Source of the DNA: Actinomycetes bacterium
GTDB lineage: Bacteria > Actinomycetota > Actinomycetes > Mycobacteriales > Mycobacteriaceae
Reading direction: 5' to 3'
DNA: 64,000 bases
Assembly: GCA_023461275.1 (NCBI GenBank)
Contig: JAEYMI010000076.1
Location: forward strand, 62,001 to 126,000
Part shown: positions 45,967-54,213 of the stretch, one piece after another
Numbering within the stretch: the first letter of the stretch is position 1
Layout of the letters: the number at the start of each line of letters is the position of its first letter
The notes under the pieces: model-generated
What the model saw: only the letters and a program-made list of their open reading frames with translations
Told to the model about the DNA's origin: nothing
The model's database searches: none
Program-made: the position numbers and the translations under genes

Positions 45967-46476
45967 ATGACACCGACTGCTGCACACGGCAAGTACACGA
46001 CCAATGGAATCCCCAACGGCTGCACCACGATCACGCCGTTCATCGCGGTTCCGCGGGCTGCCGCCGCCATCGAGTTCTACCGTGATGTCTTCGGCGCGCG
46101 GGTCATCGACGTGACCGAGATGGGAGGCATGGTGGTGCATGCGGTCCTCGACGTCGGCAACGGGCAACTCCAACTCGGCGAACCCAATCCCGAGTACGGA
46201 CTCCTCGCGCCGCCCGACGGTGACGCAACGAACTTCTCGCTGGGTTTCTACTGTGCCGATGTCGATGCCGTGGTGGCGCGCGCCGCGGCGGCCGGCGCAA
46301 TCATCCGCGAACCGTTGACCACGTTCGTCTCCGGTGATCGATTCGCCAGTATCCGAGACCCGTTCGGTGTGCGGTGGTCGGTGATGACGCGGGTCGAGGA
46401 CATCTCCGAAACCGAAAGCGCCCAACGGGTTGCGGCGTGGGCCGCAGAACAGGCCGCGCAGTCAGCGGTCGAGTGA
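45967..46476 (+). CDS. VOC-family (glyoxalase/PhnB-like) protein
   Basis: A 169-residue protein with one VOC domain pair (TITPFIAVPRAAAAIEFYRDVFGA, VLDVGNGQLQLGEPN, SLGFYCADVDAVVARAAAAG, FASIRDPFGVRWSVMTR). These metal-dependent enzymes include glyoxalases and dioxygenases; the PhnB-like form usually has unknown substrates. The C-terminal 25 residues are helical. The 3' end overlaps the convergent rhodanese gene by 15 bp. Confidence 0.85.
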   Translation: MTPTAAHGKYTTNGIPNGCTTITPFIAVPRAAAAIEFYRDVFGARVIDVTEMGGMVVHAVLDVGNGQLQLGEPNPEYGLLAPPDGDATNFSLGFYCADVDAVVARAAAAGAIIREPLTTFVSGDRFASIRDPFGVRWSVMTRVEDISETESAQRVAAWAAEQAAQSAVE

Positions 46477-46824
46477 CTCCAGTGCTTGATAGCCGCCGAT
46501 GACGTCAGTGGCGCGGTGCAGTCCCAATTGCTGCAACGATGCCGCGGCAAGGCTGGACGTATAGCCCTGCGAACAGAGCACGATCCACCGCACGTCATGA
46601 TCGACGGCTTGTTCGACGCGGGCATCGCTCGCGGGATCGCAACGCCACTCCAGCACATTGCGTTCGATGATCAGCGCGTCGGGATGCTCACCTTCAGCGG
46701 CGCGCTGCGCGGCCGGGCGGATGTCGACCAAAACCGCCCCGGCGGCCAGTTCTCCGGCCACGTCGGCGGCGTCGATGCGGTCGAGGCCTTCGCGGGCGCG
46801 CAGCAGCAGGTCGTTGATGGTCAT
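46462..46824 (-). CDS. Rhodanese-like sulfurtransferase
   Basis: A 120-residue single rhodanese domain with the catalytic loop LCSQGYTSS (Cys nucleophile) and the upstream VLVDIRPAAQRAAEGEHPDAL. Single-domain rhodaneses carry persulfide sulfur. It lies 25 bp behind a cysteine dioxygenase gene on the same strand, so the two probably form a cysteine-sulfur operon. ATG 46824 is preferred; GTG 46830 is possible. Confidence 0.88.
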   Translation of the reverse strand: MTINDLLLRAREGLDRIDAADVAGELAAGAVLVDIRPAAQRAAEGEHPDALIIERNVLEWRCDPASDARVEQAVDHDVRWIVLCSQGYTSSLAAASLQQLGLHRATDVIGGYQALESLDR

Positions 46825-46849
46825 CGGCACGTGTCCAGGGTAGGTCGTA

Positions 46850-47458
46850 CTACTCGGGTGCGTCGGTGAGTTCGGTGTGGGTGCGTCGCAGCCTTGTGGT
46901 GTCGGTGACCTCATAGAACGACATCGCGGTCAGGGGTGGGGAGTAGGCGTGCACGCTCAGCGTCGGTCCGGGTCCGACCGACGAGCTCAGCCGCTCCGAC
47001 GGGATCTGCGTCTGATGCACGCCGCGTTCAGGTGGCGCACTCGCGTGGTGCTGGACGTCGTGGACCCAGCCGAGCGGGAACGACGCCTGGTCACCCGCGG
47101 ACAGCACACGCAGGGCCAGGTCGCTTCCGGTCCAGCGGTATTCCCGCAGGGCACCGGACAGCACCGTCAGCGCACCGAGGGAACCGGCGTGATCGTGCAG
47201 ATCGGTGGACCGATCCGGCGTCCAGCTGATCAGCCAGAGGTCGAGATCGTCGTCGGATTCCAGCCGCGTTGACCATCGCTCCACCGGATCCCAGGTGGGC
47301 GGGAGCAGATGGTCGTAGCGGCCGTCGATGACGTCGGCAACGCCTTGATCGGTGATGCGCAGCAGGTCGGCGGGCCGCAGCCTGGTCGGCAGGTGGGCCG
47401 ATCGACGGGAGGCGCCGGCCGGTTCGGTGCGGACGGGACGGTGGAGCGTGGAGGTCAT
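46850..47458 (-). CDS. Cysteine dioxygenase-type cupin
   Basis: A 202-residue cupin of the cysteine dioxygenase I type. The iron ligands are in DLHDHAGSLGAL (HxH) and WVHDVQHH, with the CDO-like start LWLISWTPDRSTDLHDH and YSPPLTAMSFYEV. It would oxidise cysteine to cysteine sulfinate with O2. GGAGAG precedes the ATG. The rhodanese gene follows on the same transcript. Confidence 0.87.
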   Translation of the reverse strand: MTSTLHRPVRTEPAGASRRSAHLPTRLRPADLLRITDQGVADVIDGRYDHLLPPTWDPVERWSTRLESDDDLDLWLISWTPDRSTDLHDHAGSLGALTVLSGALREYRWTGSDLALRVLSAGDQASFPLGWVHDVQHHASAPPERGVHQTQIPSERLSSSVGPGPTLSVHAYSPPLTAMSFYEVTDTTRLRRTHTELTDAPE

Positions 47459-47865
47459 GAGGTCTCTCCGGGAAGGGGTCGTGTCAGGGCAGGCGGAGGC
47501 CCGATGGCGGGCGGCTCAGCCCGGACAGTGACGGGGGTCCCGCGGATACGACTGCGTGCTCACACGACGACCATCGGTCATCTGCGTGGTGAGGGGAAGA
47601 ATTGTCGGCACGGTGATCATAAAGATGTGACTCAGGTAACTCATATGCCTGATGCCACGGGGCCGATTGTGATTCGGGGCTACCCACAGCGGATACTGTT
47701 GGATGCGGATACGTGCGCGTGCGATCGTCGACGGTCGCGGCGCCGCGAGGTTCGCATTCGCGGAGCGTCCAGCCCACGCCCCGCGGCGGACAACCGAGCC
47801 GGGTCAGCCGAGGTGTCCGGGTCGGAGCCAGTTGCCCTGAGTGTGCGCGTAGTAAGGAGTGTGTG
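47459..47865. other. Divergent intergenic region, cdo and fdxC promoters
   Basis: This 407-bp gap has no gene. It includes an AT-rich stretch at about 47618-47650 holding a short direct repeat, ACTCA-GGTA-ACTCA (47630-47643), and the AAGGAG ribosome-binding site of fdxC at 47854-47859. The rest is unremarkable. Confidence 0.5.
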
Positions 47866-48192
47866 GTGACGTACATCATCGCGGAGCCCTGTGTCGATGT
47901 CATGGACCGGGCCTGCGTCGAAGAGTGCCCTGTTGACTGCATCTACGAAGGCGGGCGGATGCTCTACATCCAGCCCGACGAATGTGTCGACTGCGGCGCC
48001 TGTGAGCCGGTCTGCCCGGTCGAGGCGATCTTCTACGAAGATGATATTCCCGACGAGTGGGAACCGTATGTCAGCGCCAACGCCGACTTCTTCGACGATC
48101 TCGGGTCGCCGGGCGGTGCCGCCAAGACCGGCAAGGTCGACGCCGACGCCGCGTTCGTCAAGGCGCTTCCGCCCATGAATCAAGAAGACTGA
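47866..48192 (+). CDS. fdxC: 7Fe-type ferredoxin
   Basis: A 108-residue ferredoxin of the actinobacterial FdxC type. The first cluster region is CVDVMDRACVEECPVDCIYEG and the second CVDCGACEPVCPVEA, consistent with one 3Fe-4S and one 4Fe-4S cluster; an acidic tail follows. It carries electrons in the cytoplasm. GTG 47866 follows AAGGAG. The gene is 13 bp upstream of dapC, the same pair as Rv1177-Rv1178. Confidence 0.93.
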   Translation: MTYIIAEPCVDVMDRACVEECPVDCIYEGGRMLYIQPDECVDCGACEPVCPVEAIFYEDDIPDEWEPYVSANADFFDDLGSPGGAAKTGKVDADAAFVKALPPMNQED

Positions 48193-48205
48193 TCGCCTCG
48201 TCGAC

Positions 48206-49315
48206 GTGAACACACCTCGACGTCGGGTCAGCGCGGCGCTGCCGGATTTCCCGTGGGACACCATCGCCGACGCCAAAGCGCGTGCAGCGCAGCATCCCGA
48301 CGGCATCGTCGATCTCTCGGTGGGGACGCCGGTGGATCCGGTCGATCCGCTGATCCGTGCCGCGCTGGCCGACGCCTCTGACTTCCCCGGTTACCCGACC
48401 ACCATCGGCACGACTGCGCTGCGGAGGTCGGCTGCTGCTGCACTGACCCGCCGTTACGGTGCAACCGGAGTCGACGAGTCGTCGATCCTGCCGGTGATCG
48501 GCACCAAGGAGGCCATCGCCGGTCTGTCGTCGATGCTCGGTGTCGGTGGGGGTCACACCGTGGTGATCCCTGAGATCGCCTATCCCACTTACGAGGTGAG
48601 TGCGCTGCTGGCCGGCGCGACGCCGTTGCGAGCCGATTCCACCATTGCGATGGGACCGGCGTCACCGGCGTTGGTTTTCCTGAACTCGCCGTCGAACCCG
48701 ACCGGCAAGGTGCTCGGCGTCGACCATCTGCGCAAGGTGGTCTCCTGGGCTCGCGAGCGAGGCGCGATCGTCGTCTCCGACGAGTGCTATCTCGGATTGA
48801 CGTGGGATGCCGAGGCGTTCTCCATCCTCGATCCGCGCGTCAGCGACGGCGACCACACCGGACTCATCGCGGTGCACTCGCTGTCGAAGGTGTCCAATCT
48901 GGCCTCGTACCGGGCCGGCTTCCTGGCCGGTGACCGCGATCTGATCGCCGAGTTGCTCGCGGTCCGCAAGCACGCGGGACTCATTGTGCCGTACCCGATT
49001 CAGGCGGCAATGGTCGCCGCCCTCGACGACGACACCCACGTCGAGAGCCAGCGAGAGCGCTACCGCGCGCGACGCACCACGCTGCTTGCAGCGGTGACCG
49101 CTGCGGGATTCCGGGTCGATGACTCCGAGGCGGGCCTCTATCTATGGGCCACTCGCGATGAGAACGCCCGCGTCACTCTCGACTGGCTGGCCGAACGCGG
49201 CATCCTGGCCGCTCCCGGTGACTTCTACGGTCCCCGCGGCACTCAGCACGTACGGATGGCGTTGACCGCCACCGACGAACGTATCGCGGCGGCGTTCGCG
49301 CGATTGGTCGTCTGA
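48206..49315 (+). CDS. dapC: Succinyldiaminopimelate transaminase
   Basis: A 369-residue fold-type I PLP aminotransferase. SVGTPVDPVDP lies near the N-terminus; FLNSPSNPTGKV, VVSDECYLGL and HSLSKVSNLASYRAGF (PLP lysine) follow. It converts N-succinyl-2-amino-6-ketopimelate to N-succinyl-LL-diaminopimelate in lysine and peptidoglycan synthesis. It corresponds to Rv1178 and lies beside fdxC, with dapD and dapE a few kilobases downstream. Confidence 0.92.
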   Translation: MNTPRRRVSAALPDFPWDTIADAKARAAQHPDGIVDLSVGTPVDPVDPLIRAALADASDFPGYPTTIGTTALRRSAAAALTRRYGATGVDESSILPVIGTKEAIAGLSSMLGVGGGHTVVIPEIAYPTYEVSALLAGATPLRADSTIAMGPASPALVFLNSPSNPTGKVLGVDHLRKVVSWARERGAIVVSDECYLGLTWDAEAFSILDPRVSDGDHTGLIAVHSLSKVSNLASYRAGFLAGDRDLIAELLAVRKHAGLIVPYPIQAAMVAALDDDTHVESQRERYRARRTTLLAAVTAAGFRVDDSEAGLYLWATRDENARVTLDWLAERGILAAPGDFYGPRGTQHVRMALTATDERIAAAFARLVV

Positions 49316-50000
49316 CGCAGCTGGGTGATCGCGCGGGTGTCAGATCCGACGTCGGCGCTCGTCCTCGGCGACGACATCGACGCACGCGATGAAGACCATT
49401 CGGGCATGAAGTTCGGAACAGGGCGGTGAAATCGACGCTGTCACCGTCTATTTCGCGTGCCATGAACAAGCCATCGGCTCCGGCGATCGCGTAGGTGGCA
49501 ATCAGATGCACGCTCTCCTCGGATAGTTCCGGCCCCGCATCACGGACGAGGATCGCGAACTGACTGCGTGCCTGTTCGCGGCTCGTCAGGTAGATCTCGC
49601 GCCCGAGCGGTGGATTCTCTGACTTCTGGAGCGCCAGTTTGAGACCCAGGCGCAAGAAATCCGGGCTTCGGACAAGTGCGCTGGCGACGTGTCGCCCGAT
49701 CTCCTGTGCACGTGCCCGTGCGTCGGATCGGGGTAGGTCGAGAATGGTCAGCCACCGTTCCCAGCTGCGTTCGATGACTGCTGCGATGAGGTCGTCTTTG
49801 TCGGCGAACTGCCAATAGATCGAGGTCGGCGGCAGACCGGAGCGCTTGCTGACCAATGCGATTGTTGTTCCGTCGTAACCGAGTTCGGATGCCACCTCGG
49901 TCGCGGCGTCGAGGATTCGCTCGCGTGAGTTTCCGGTTGCGCGGCGCCGCGGGCGGCGCGGCGGGTCCGCGCGTCCGGCGTGCTTGCCCGGCTGCGTCAT
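49173..50000 (-). CDS. TetR-family regulator with an apparent C-terminal frameshift
   Basis: The open frame starts at ATG 50000 (GTG 50012 possible). The HTH domain is RERILDAATEVASELGYDGTTIALV then SGLPPTSIYWQFADKDDL, followed by a TetR_C domain through DGLFMAREIDGDSVDFTALF. After that this frame becomes Arg-rich, antisense to dapC, and ends at 49173. Shifting by one base near 49415 restores a normal ending, ELHARMVFIACVDVVAEDE, with a stop at 49340, just short of dapC. So a single-base insertion (or sequencing error) has probably replaced the last 24 residues. It is divergent from the sulfatase gene and faces the CTGTA/TACAG operators. Confidence 0.75.
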   Translation of the reverse strand: MTQPGKHAGRADPPRRPRRRATGNSRERILDAATEVASELGYDGTTIALVSKRSGLPPTSIYWQFADKDDLIAAVIERSWERWLTILDLPRSDARARAQEIGRHVASALVRSPDFLRLGLKLALQKSENPPLGREIYLTSREQARSQFAILVRDAGPELSEESVHLIATYAIAGADGLFMAREIDGDSVDFTALFRTSCPNGLHRVRRCRRRGRAPTSDLTPARSPSCVRRPIARTPPRYVRRWRSTPSVRAECRGDRRSHRERPGCRVRPASRE

Positions 50001-50036
50001 CGTGCTGGTCACCTCACTGCTCGTCGTCAATGGCGA

Positions 50037-50096
50037 CTGTAGCAATCCGACCATTTCCTGTATGCACTGCTACAGAATCTGTACGATCCACTACAG
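50037..50096. promoter_or_regulatory. Tandem CTGTA-N8-TACAG operators with 21-bp spacing
   Basis: Two 18-bp palindromes of form CTGTA-N8-TACAG lie at 50058-50075 and 50079-50096. A further CTGTA half-site is at 50037-50041. The three left arms are exactly 21 bp apart, about two helical turns. They lie between the TetR gene and the divergent sulfatase gene, so they are probable TetR operators. Confidence 0.75.
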
Positions 50097-50152
50097 AGAC
50101 TTCGTCCTGATGTAGCGCGGCGCTGGCCGATCCGATCCGAAAGGTCGTCACC

Positions 50153-51823
50153 ATGCTCGCTTCGACGCCACATCCCCGACGCATGCCCCCAGCCGGCGAC
50201 CGACACAACATCGTGTTCGTCTTCACCGATCAGGAGCGCCATTTCGACCAGTGGCCGCACGGATTCTCGCTACCCGGTCGGGAACGGATGGTGGGCGAAG
50301 GCGTGTCCTTCGAGCGCCACTACGCGTCGGCGACGATGTGTACCAGCTCGCGAGCGGTGATGGTCACCGGATTGCAGACCGCGGACAACAAGATGTTCGA
50401 CAACACCGACCTTCCGTTCGTCGCGCCGATGAGCTACGACCTCCCGACCATCGGCGACATGTTGCGTTCGGGCGGCTATTACACCGCCTATAAGGGCAAA
50501 TGGCATCTCAACGCGGACTTCGACGTCCCCGTTCCCAACCACCTGTTCATCGAGGAGATGAACGATTACGGCTTCTCCGACTTCGTCTGGCCCGGCGACG
50601 TCGTCGCTGGAACGCTCGGCGGATACAACTTCGACAATGTCATCGGCGGCACGGCGGTGTCGTGGCTGCGCAACAAGGGACGACCACTCGCCGACGATCG
50701 GCAACCGTGGGCGCTGTTCGTGTCCTTGGTCAACCCGCACGACATCATGTACTTCGATACCGACCTACCGGGAGAACCCGTCCAGGACACCGGGGGATTG
50801 CTGTTCAAGGCGGCGCCGGCGCCGGCCAATGCGCTCTATGACGCCACCTGGGATGCCGCGCTGCCGACGAGTCTCACCCAACCGTTCGACGAGGTCGGCA
50901 GACCGTCGGCGCATGGTGAGTTCGATCGGGCCTGGGGTTACGCGCTGGGTCGCATTCCGGCCGAAGAGGAGCGCTGGCAACGCTTTTCGGACTTCTACCT
51001 GAACAGCATCCGTAGTGTTGATCGGCAGTTGGACGTGATCCTGGCCGAGCTGGACAACCTGGGTCTGACCGACAACACCATCGTGGTGTTCACCTCCGAC
51101 CACGGCGAGATGGGCGGAGCGCACGGTCTGCGCGGAAAGGGTCCATTCGCCTACGACGAGGGCATCCACCTGCCGATGCATGTCCGTCATCCGGACATCG
51201 CCGGAGGGCAGCAACTGAACGCACTCACAAGCCACATCGACCTGGTGCCCAGCCTGCTGTCGATGGCCGGTGTTTCCCCTTCTGATGCAGGCGAATTCGC
51301 CGGCCGCGACCTGCCGGGTGTGGACTTCTCCGATGCGCTGTCCGATCCGTCTGCGGCACAGCTGCATTCGGTCCGGGATTCGTTGCTGTTCACTTACAGT
51401 GGCATCGCAACCAACGATGCCGACACCATCGGCTTCGTCGCCTCGGTGAAAGCGCAAGGCGGAAATCCGTTGAGCGCCATGGCCGACGCCGGTCGCACAC
51501 CGGATTTGTCCAAGCGTGGAAGTCTGCGGACGGTATTCGACGGCCGCCACAAGTTCACCCGGTACTTCGCGCCGACCCAGCGAAATGCCCCGGTGACGGT
51601 CGATGACCTGTATCGATTCAACGACGTCGAGCTTTACGACCTGCAGAACGATCCGGGTGAGATGACCAATCTGGCCGCCGTTCCGGGTGTGAACGACGAC
51701 CTGGTGATGGCAATGAGCGACAAACTCGAGGCCGTCATCCGTCGCGAAATCGGCGTCGACGACGGGCGTGAGATGCCCCACCTGCCGTCGGTGGAATGGC
51801 ATCTGGAGATGATCGACCTATAG
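50153..51823 (+). CDS. Sulfatase-like hydrolase with an atypical active-site motif
   Basis: A 556-residue protein of the sulfatase/alkaline phosphatase superfamily. Metal-site motifs are IVFVFTDQER near the N-terminus, GKWHL, and FTSDHGEMGGAHGLRGKG. The formylglycine position reads C-T-S-S-R within ATMCTSSRAVMVTG, so the usual proline (CxPxR) is serine. No signal peptide is visible, suggesting a cytoplasmic enzyme, and no formylglycine-generating enzyme gene is adjacent. Substrates could be sulfate, phosphonate or phosphodiester compounds. Control by the divergent TetR is likely. Confidence 0.85.
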   Translation: MLASTPHPRRMPPAGDRHNIVFVFTDQERHFDQWPHGFSLPGRERMVGEGVSFERHYASATMCTSSRAVMVTGLQTADNKMFDNTDLPFVAPMSYDLPTIGDMLRSGGYYTAYKGKWHLNADFDVPVPNHLFIEEMNDYGFSDFVWPGDVVAGTLGGYNFDNVIGGTAVSWLRNKGRPLADDRQPWALFVSLVNPHDIMYFDTDLPGEPVQDTGGLLFKAAPAPANALYDATWDAALPTSLTQPFDEVGRPSAHGEFDRAWGYALGRIPAEEERWQRFSDFYLNSIRSVDRQLDVILAELDNLGLTDNTIVVFTSDHGEMGGAHGLRGKGPFAYDEGIHLPMHVRHPDIAGGQQLNALTSHIDLVPSLLSMAGVSPSDAGEFAGRDLPGVDFSDALSDPSAAQLHSVRDSLLFTYSGIATNDADTIGFVASVKAQGGNPLSAMADAGRTPDLSKRGSLRTVFDGRHKFTRYFAPTQRNAPVTVDDLYRFNDVELYDLQNDPGEMTNLAAVPGVNDDLVMAMSDKLEAVIRREIGVDDGREMPHLPSVEWHLEMIDL

Positions 51824-51843
51824 CGGCCGCCATCGCGTGCGCG

Positions 51844-52812
51844 TCAGTCGTTCTTGTGCAGTGCCTCATTGAGGGCGATGCCGTCACCCTTCCACGGGCG
51901 GACCTCGACCGCGCCGGTGAGGCTGTTGCGGCGGAACAGCAGATTCGACTGCCCGGCAAGGTCGCGCGCCTTGATCGTCGCGCCGTCGGGTCCGCTCACC
52001 TTGGTGCCGGCAGTCACGTAGAGCCCCGCTTCGATGACGCAGTCGTCGCCGAGCGGGATACCGCATCCGGAGTTCGCGCCGAGCAGGCATCGCTTGCCGA
52101 GGCTGATGATCTCCTTGCCACCGCCGGACAGAGTGCCCATCGTCGACGCACCGCCGCCCACGTCGGAACCGTCACCGACGACGACGCCGGCCGAGATGCG
52201 GCCTTCCACCATCGACGAGCCGAGGGTACCGGCGTTGAAGTTCACGAAGCCCTCGTGCATCACGGTGGTTCCGGGGGCCAGGTGTGCGCCGAGCCGGACG
52301 CGGTCGGCATCGCCGATGCGCACCCCGCCGGGCAGCACGTAGTCGACCATGCGGGGGAACTTGTCGACGCTGTAGACGGTCACGTGCCCGCGACGGCGCA
52401 GCCCGCCGCGCACCGTCTCGAAGTCGTCGATGGCACACGGACCGTGGTTGGTCCACACCACGTTCGTCAACAGGCCGAACTGTCCATCCAGCGACACCTC
52501 GTGCGGCTTGACCAGCCGGTGCGACAGCAGATGCAGCCGCAGGTAAACGTCGTAGGCGTCGGCGGGAGCCTCGGAGAGATTGGCGATGGAGGTCTTCACC
52601 GCGACGGTCTTGACCCGGCGCACCTCGTCGACAGCGACCAGATCCCGCAGCTCGGCCGGGGTGTCCTCAATGGAGAGTTCGACGGTCTCGGTGGTGTCGA
52701 CCACGCCGAGCGTGGGGCTGGGGAACCAGGTGTCCAGGACGACGCCGGGATCGGCCGACCCCCCGTTGGTCACCGTTGCGATACCGATTGCGGAAGCACC
52801 ATTCGTCGTCAC
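51844..52812 (-). CDS. dapD: Tetrahydrodipicolinate N-succinyltransferase
   Basis: A 322-residue protein of the actinobacterial DapD type. It has an N-terminal domain (LDTWFPSPTLGVV, PADAYDVYLRLHLLSHRLVKPH) and a left-handed beta-helix with hexapeptide repeats (VRIGDADRVRLGAHL, GRISAGVVVGDGSDVGGGAS, CLLGANSGCGIPLGDDCVIEAG). It succinylates tetrahydrodipicolinate using succinyl-CoA. GTG 52812 is the start. dapE lies 2.5 kb away on the other strand, as in Rv1201c-Rv1202. Confidence 0.95.
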   Translation of the reverse strand: MTTNGASAIGIATVTNGGSADPGVVLDTWFPSPTLGVVDTTETVELSIEDTPAELRDLVAVDEVRRVKTVAVKTSIANLSEAPADAYDVYLRLHLLSHRLVKPHEVSLDGQFGLLTNVVWTNHGPCAIDDFETVRGGLRRRGHVTVYSVDKFPRMVDYVLPGGVRIGDADRVRLGAHLAPGTTVMHEGFVNFNAGTLGSSMVEGRISAGVVVGDGSDVGGGASTMGTLSGGGKEIISLGKRCLLGANSGCGIPLGDDCVIEAGLYVTAGTKVSGPDGATIKARDLAGQSNLLFRRNSLTGAVEVRPWKGDGIALNEALHKND

Positions 52813-52843
52813 AAGCGGACAGCTTACTTGCGATACTCGGACG

Positions 52844-53572
52844 GTGACCTCACCCGGTCGGGTGCCGGACGACTCTGGACCCGTGTCTGTCTACCGTGAG
52901 CGCCGTTGCGACGGGCTGTCGGCGACGATCTGGGCCGCCGATCATCCGGTGGGACCATCCACGGTGCTGCCCGACGGGTGCATGGATCTGTTGTGGACCG
53001 GCGACGAATTGTTGGTCTCCGGTCCCGACACCGAACCGTTCGACTACGTCAGCAGCGGCGGGCGGATGGTGGGTGTCCGCTTCGATCCCGGTGTTGCACC
53101 GACGGTATTCGACTGTGCCGCAGAAGATTTGCGAGACAGCAGGGTGGCTTTCGATAACCTCGTATCGACTACGGTCGCGGGCCGCTGGCTCGACGAGGTC
53201 GCGGCCGCCCGGATGCCAGGCGAGGCGATGGTCGGTCTACTCGTTGCGCGATCCCGGTCGCTGGAGTTGCCGTCGTGGACTGCGGTACTCGTCGCCTCGC
53301 TACTCGATGGCGAGCAGGTGGCCGATTGCGCCCGCGAACTCGCGTTGACCGAGCGGACGCTGCACCGGCGATCGCTGCGGCATTTCGGCTACGGACCCAA
53401 AACCCTGCAGCGCATCCTGCGGATGCAGGCCGCCCGCGGACGACTCGCCGCGGGCGGGCAGGCGGGCGACGTCGTCGAGCGCTGTGGGTACGCCGACTAC
53501 GCGCATATGTATCGCGACTTCGTCGAACTCACGGGCCGCGGCCCGTTGACGTTCATGCCACCGGGCGACTGA
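52844..53572 (+). CDS. AraC-family transcriptional regulator
   Basis: About 242 residues with a DUF6597-like N-terminal domain (PSTVLPDGCMDLLWTGDELLVSGPD, VGVRFDPGVAPTVF) and a C-terminal AraC domain (CARELALTERTLHRRSLRHFGYGPKTLQRILR, DVVERCGYADYAHMYRDF). GTG 52844 is a likely start; GTG 52862 and 52883 are possible. It is divergent from dapD, with only 31 bp between them, and is followed by a convergent VOC gene. Confidence 0.85.
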   Translation: MTSPGRVPDDSGPVSVYRERRCDGLSATIWAADHPVGPSTVLPDGCMDLLWTGDELLVSGPDTEPFDYVSSGGRMVGVRFDPGVAPTVFDCAAEDLRDSRVAFDNLVSTTVAGRWLDEVAAARMPGEAMVGLLVARSRSLELPSWTAVLVASLLDGEQVADCARELALTERTLHRRSLRHFGYGPKTLQRILRMQAARGRLAAGGQAGDVVERCGYADYAHMYRDFVELTGRGPLTFMPPGD

Positions 53573-53578
53573 TCCGGG

Positions 53579-54004
53579 TCAGTTCGGCGTGGTGTCCGGG
53601 CCGGTGGGGCAGTAGAAGTCGACGGAGTTGTCGTCGGGGTCGAGGACTACGGCGTAGCGCTGGCCCCACACGGCGTCGAAGGGTTCGAGGTGTGATCGAT
53701 AGCCGGCACGCACCAGCGCGTCGTGCGTGGCATCCACTGATTCCGTTGTGGGGCACTCGAAAGCAAGTGCCATCCGCTGTCCGCCGGTGGGAACAGTCCA
53801 ACCGGGACTGAAAGATTCGACGACGGCGTGGGTGTCGAACATGATCTTCATCGCGCCCACCGACGTCTCGGCATGCGGTGCGTCAGCGCTGCCCTCGGCG
53901 AACTCGAGTCCGCACAGTGAATAGAAATCGATGGCGGCCGCCATGTCGGCGACGACGATGGACAGTGCATTGAGGACTGGTGCCGGGGCGGGGGTTTCGG
54001 TCAT
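53579..54004 (-). CDS. VOC-family (glyoxalase-like) protein
   Basis: A 141-residue single VOC domain: VLNALSIVVADMAAAIDFYSLCGLEF, MALAFECPTTESVDATHDALVRAGY, and WGQRYAVVLDPDDNSVDFYCP. This is the bleomycin-resistance/glyoxalase fold, probably with a metal site formed by the last strand's acidic residues. Function unknown. It converges with the AraC gene, with 6 bp between stops. Confidence 0.83.
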   Translation of the reverse strand: MTETPAPAPVLNALSIVVADMAAAIDFYSLCGLEFAEGSADAPHAETSVGAMKIMFDTHAVVESFSPGWTVPTGGQRMALAFECPTTESVDATHDALVRAGYRSHLEPFDAVWGQRYAVVLDPDDNSVDFYCPTGPDTTPN

Positions 54005-54213
54005 GGACGCCAACCTACGGGCCGGTGTGGCCTCGTGTCTTGAACGTTTCAGACACACGTCGGCTGGCCCGGCCCCGGTTCTTCCGCGTCGAGTTCGATC
54101 GTCCGCGTCCTGCTGGTGCCGGACCGCCGAGTTCGACGCGGACGAACCAACTACCTAACGACCGCTCGGCCCCACCTGTCCGACGTCGCTCCTTCGCCAC
54201 CTGGGTGTCGACG

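Noticed and set aside
47630..47643. ACTCA-GGTA-ACTCA direct repeat as a binding site for fdxC or cdo
   Set aside because: A five-base direct repeat of this kind is likely by chance in a 400-bp region and has no matching known regulator.
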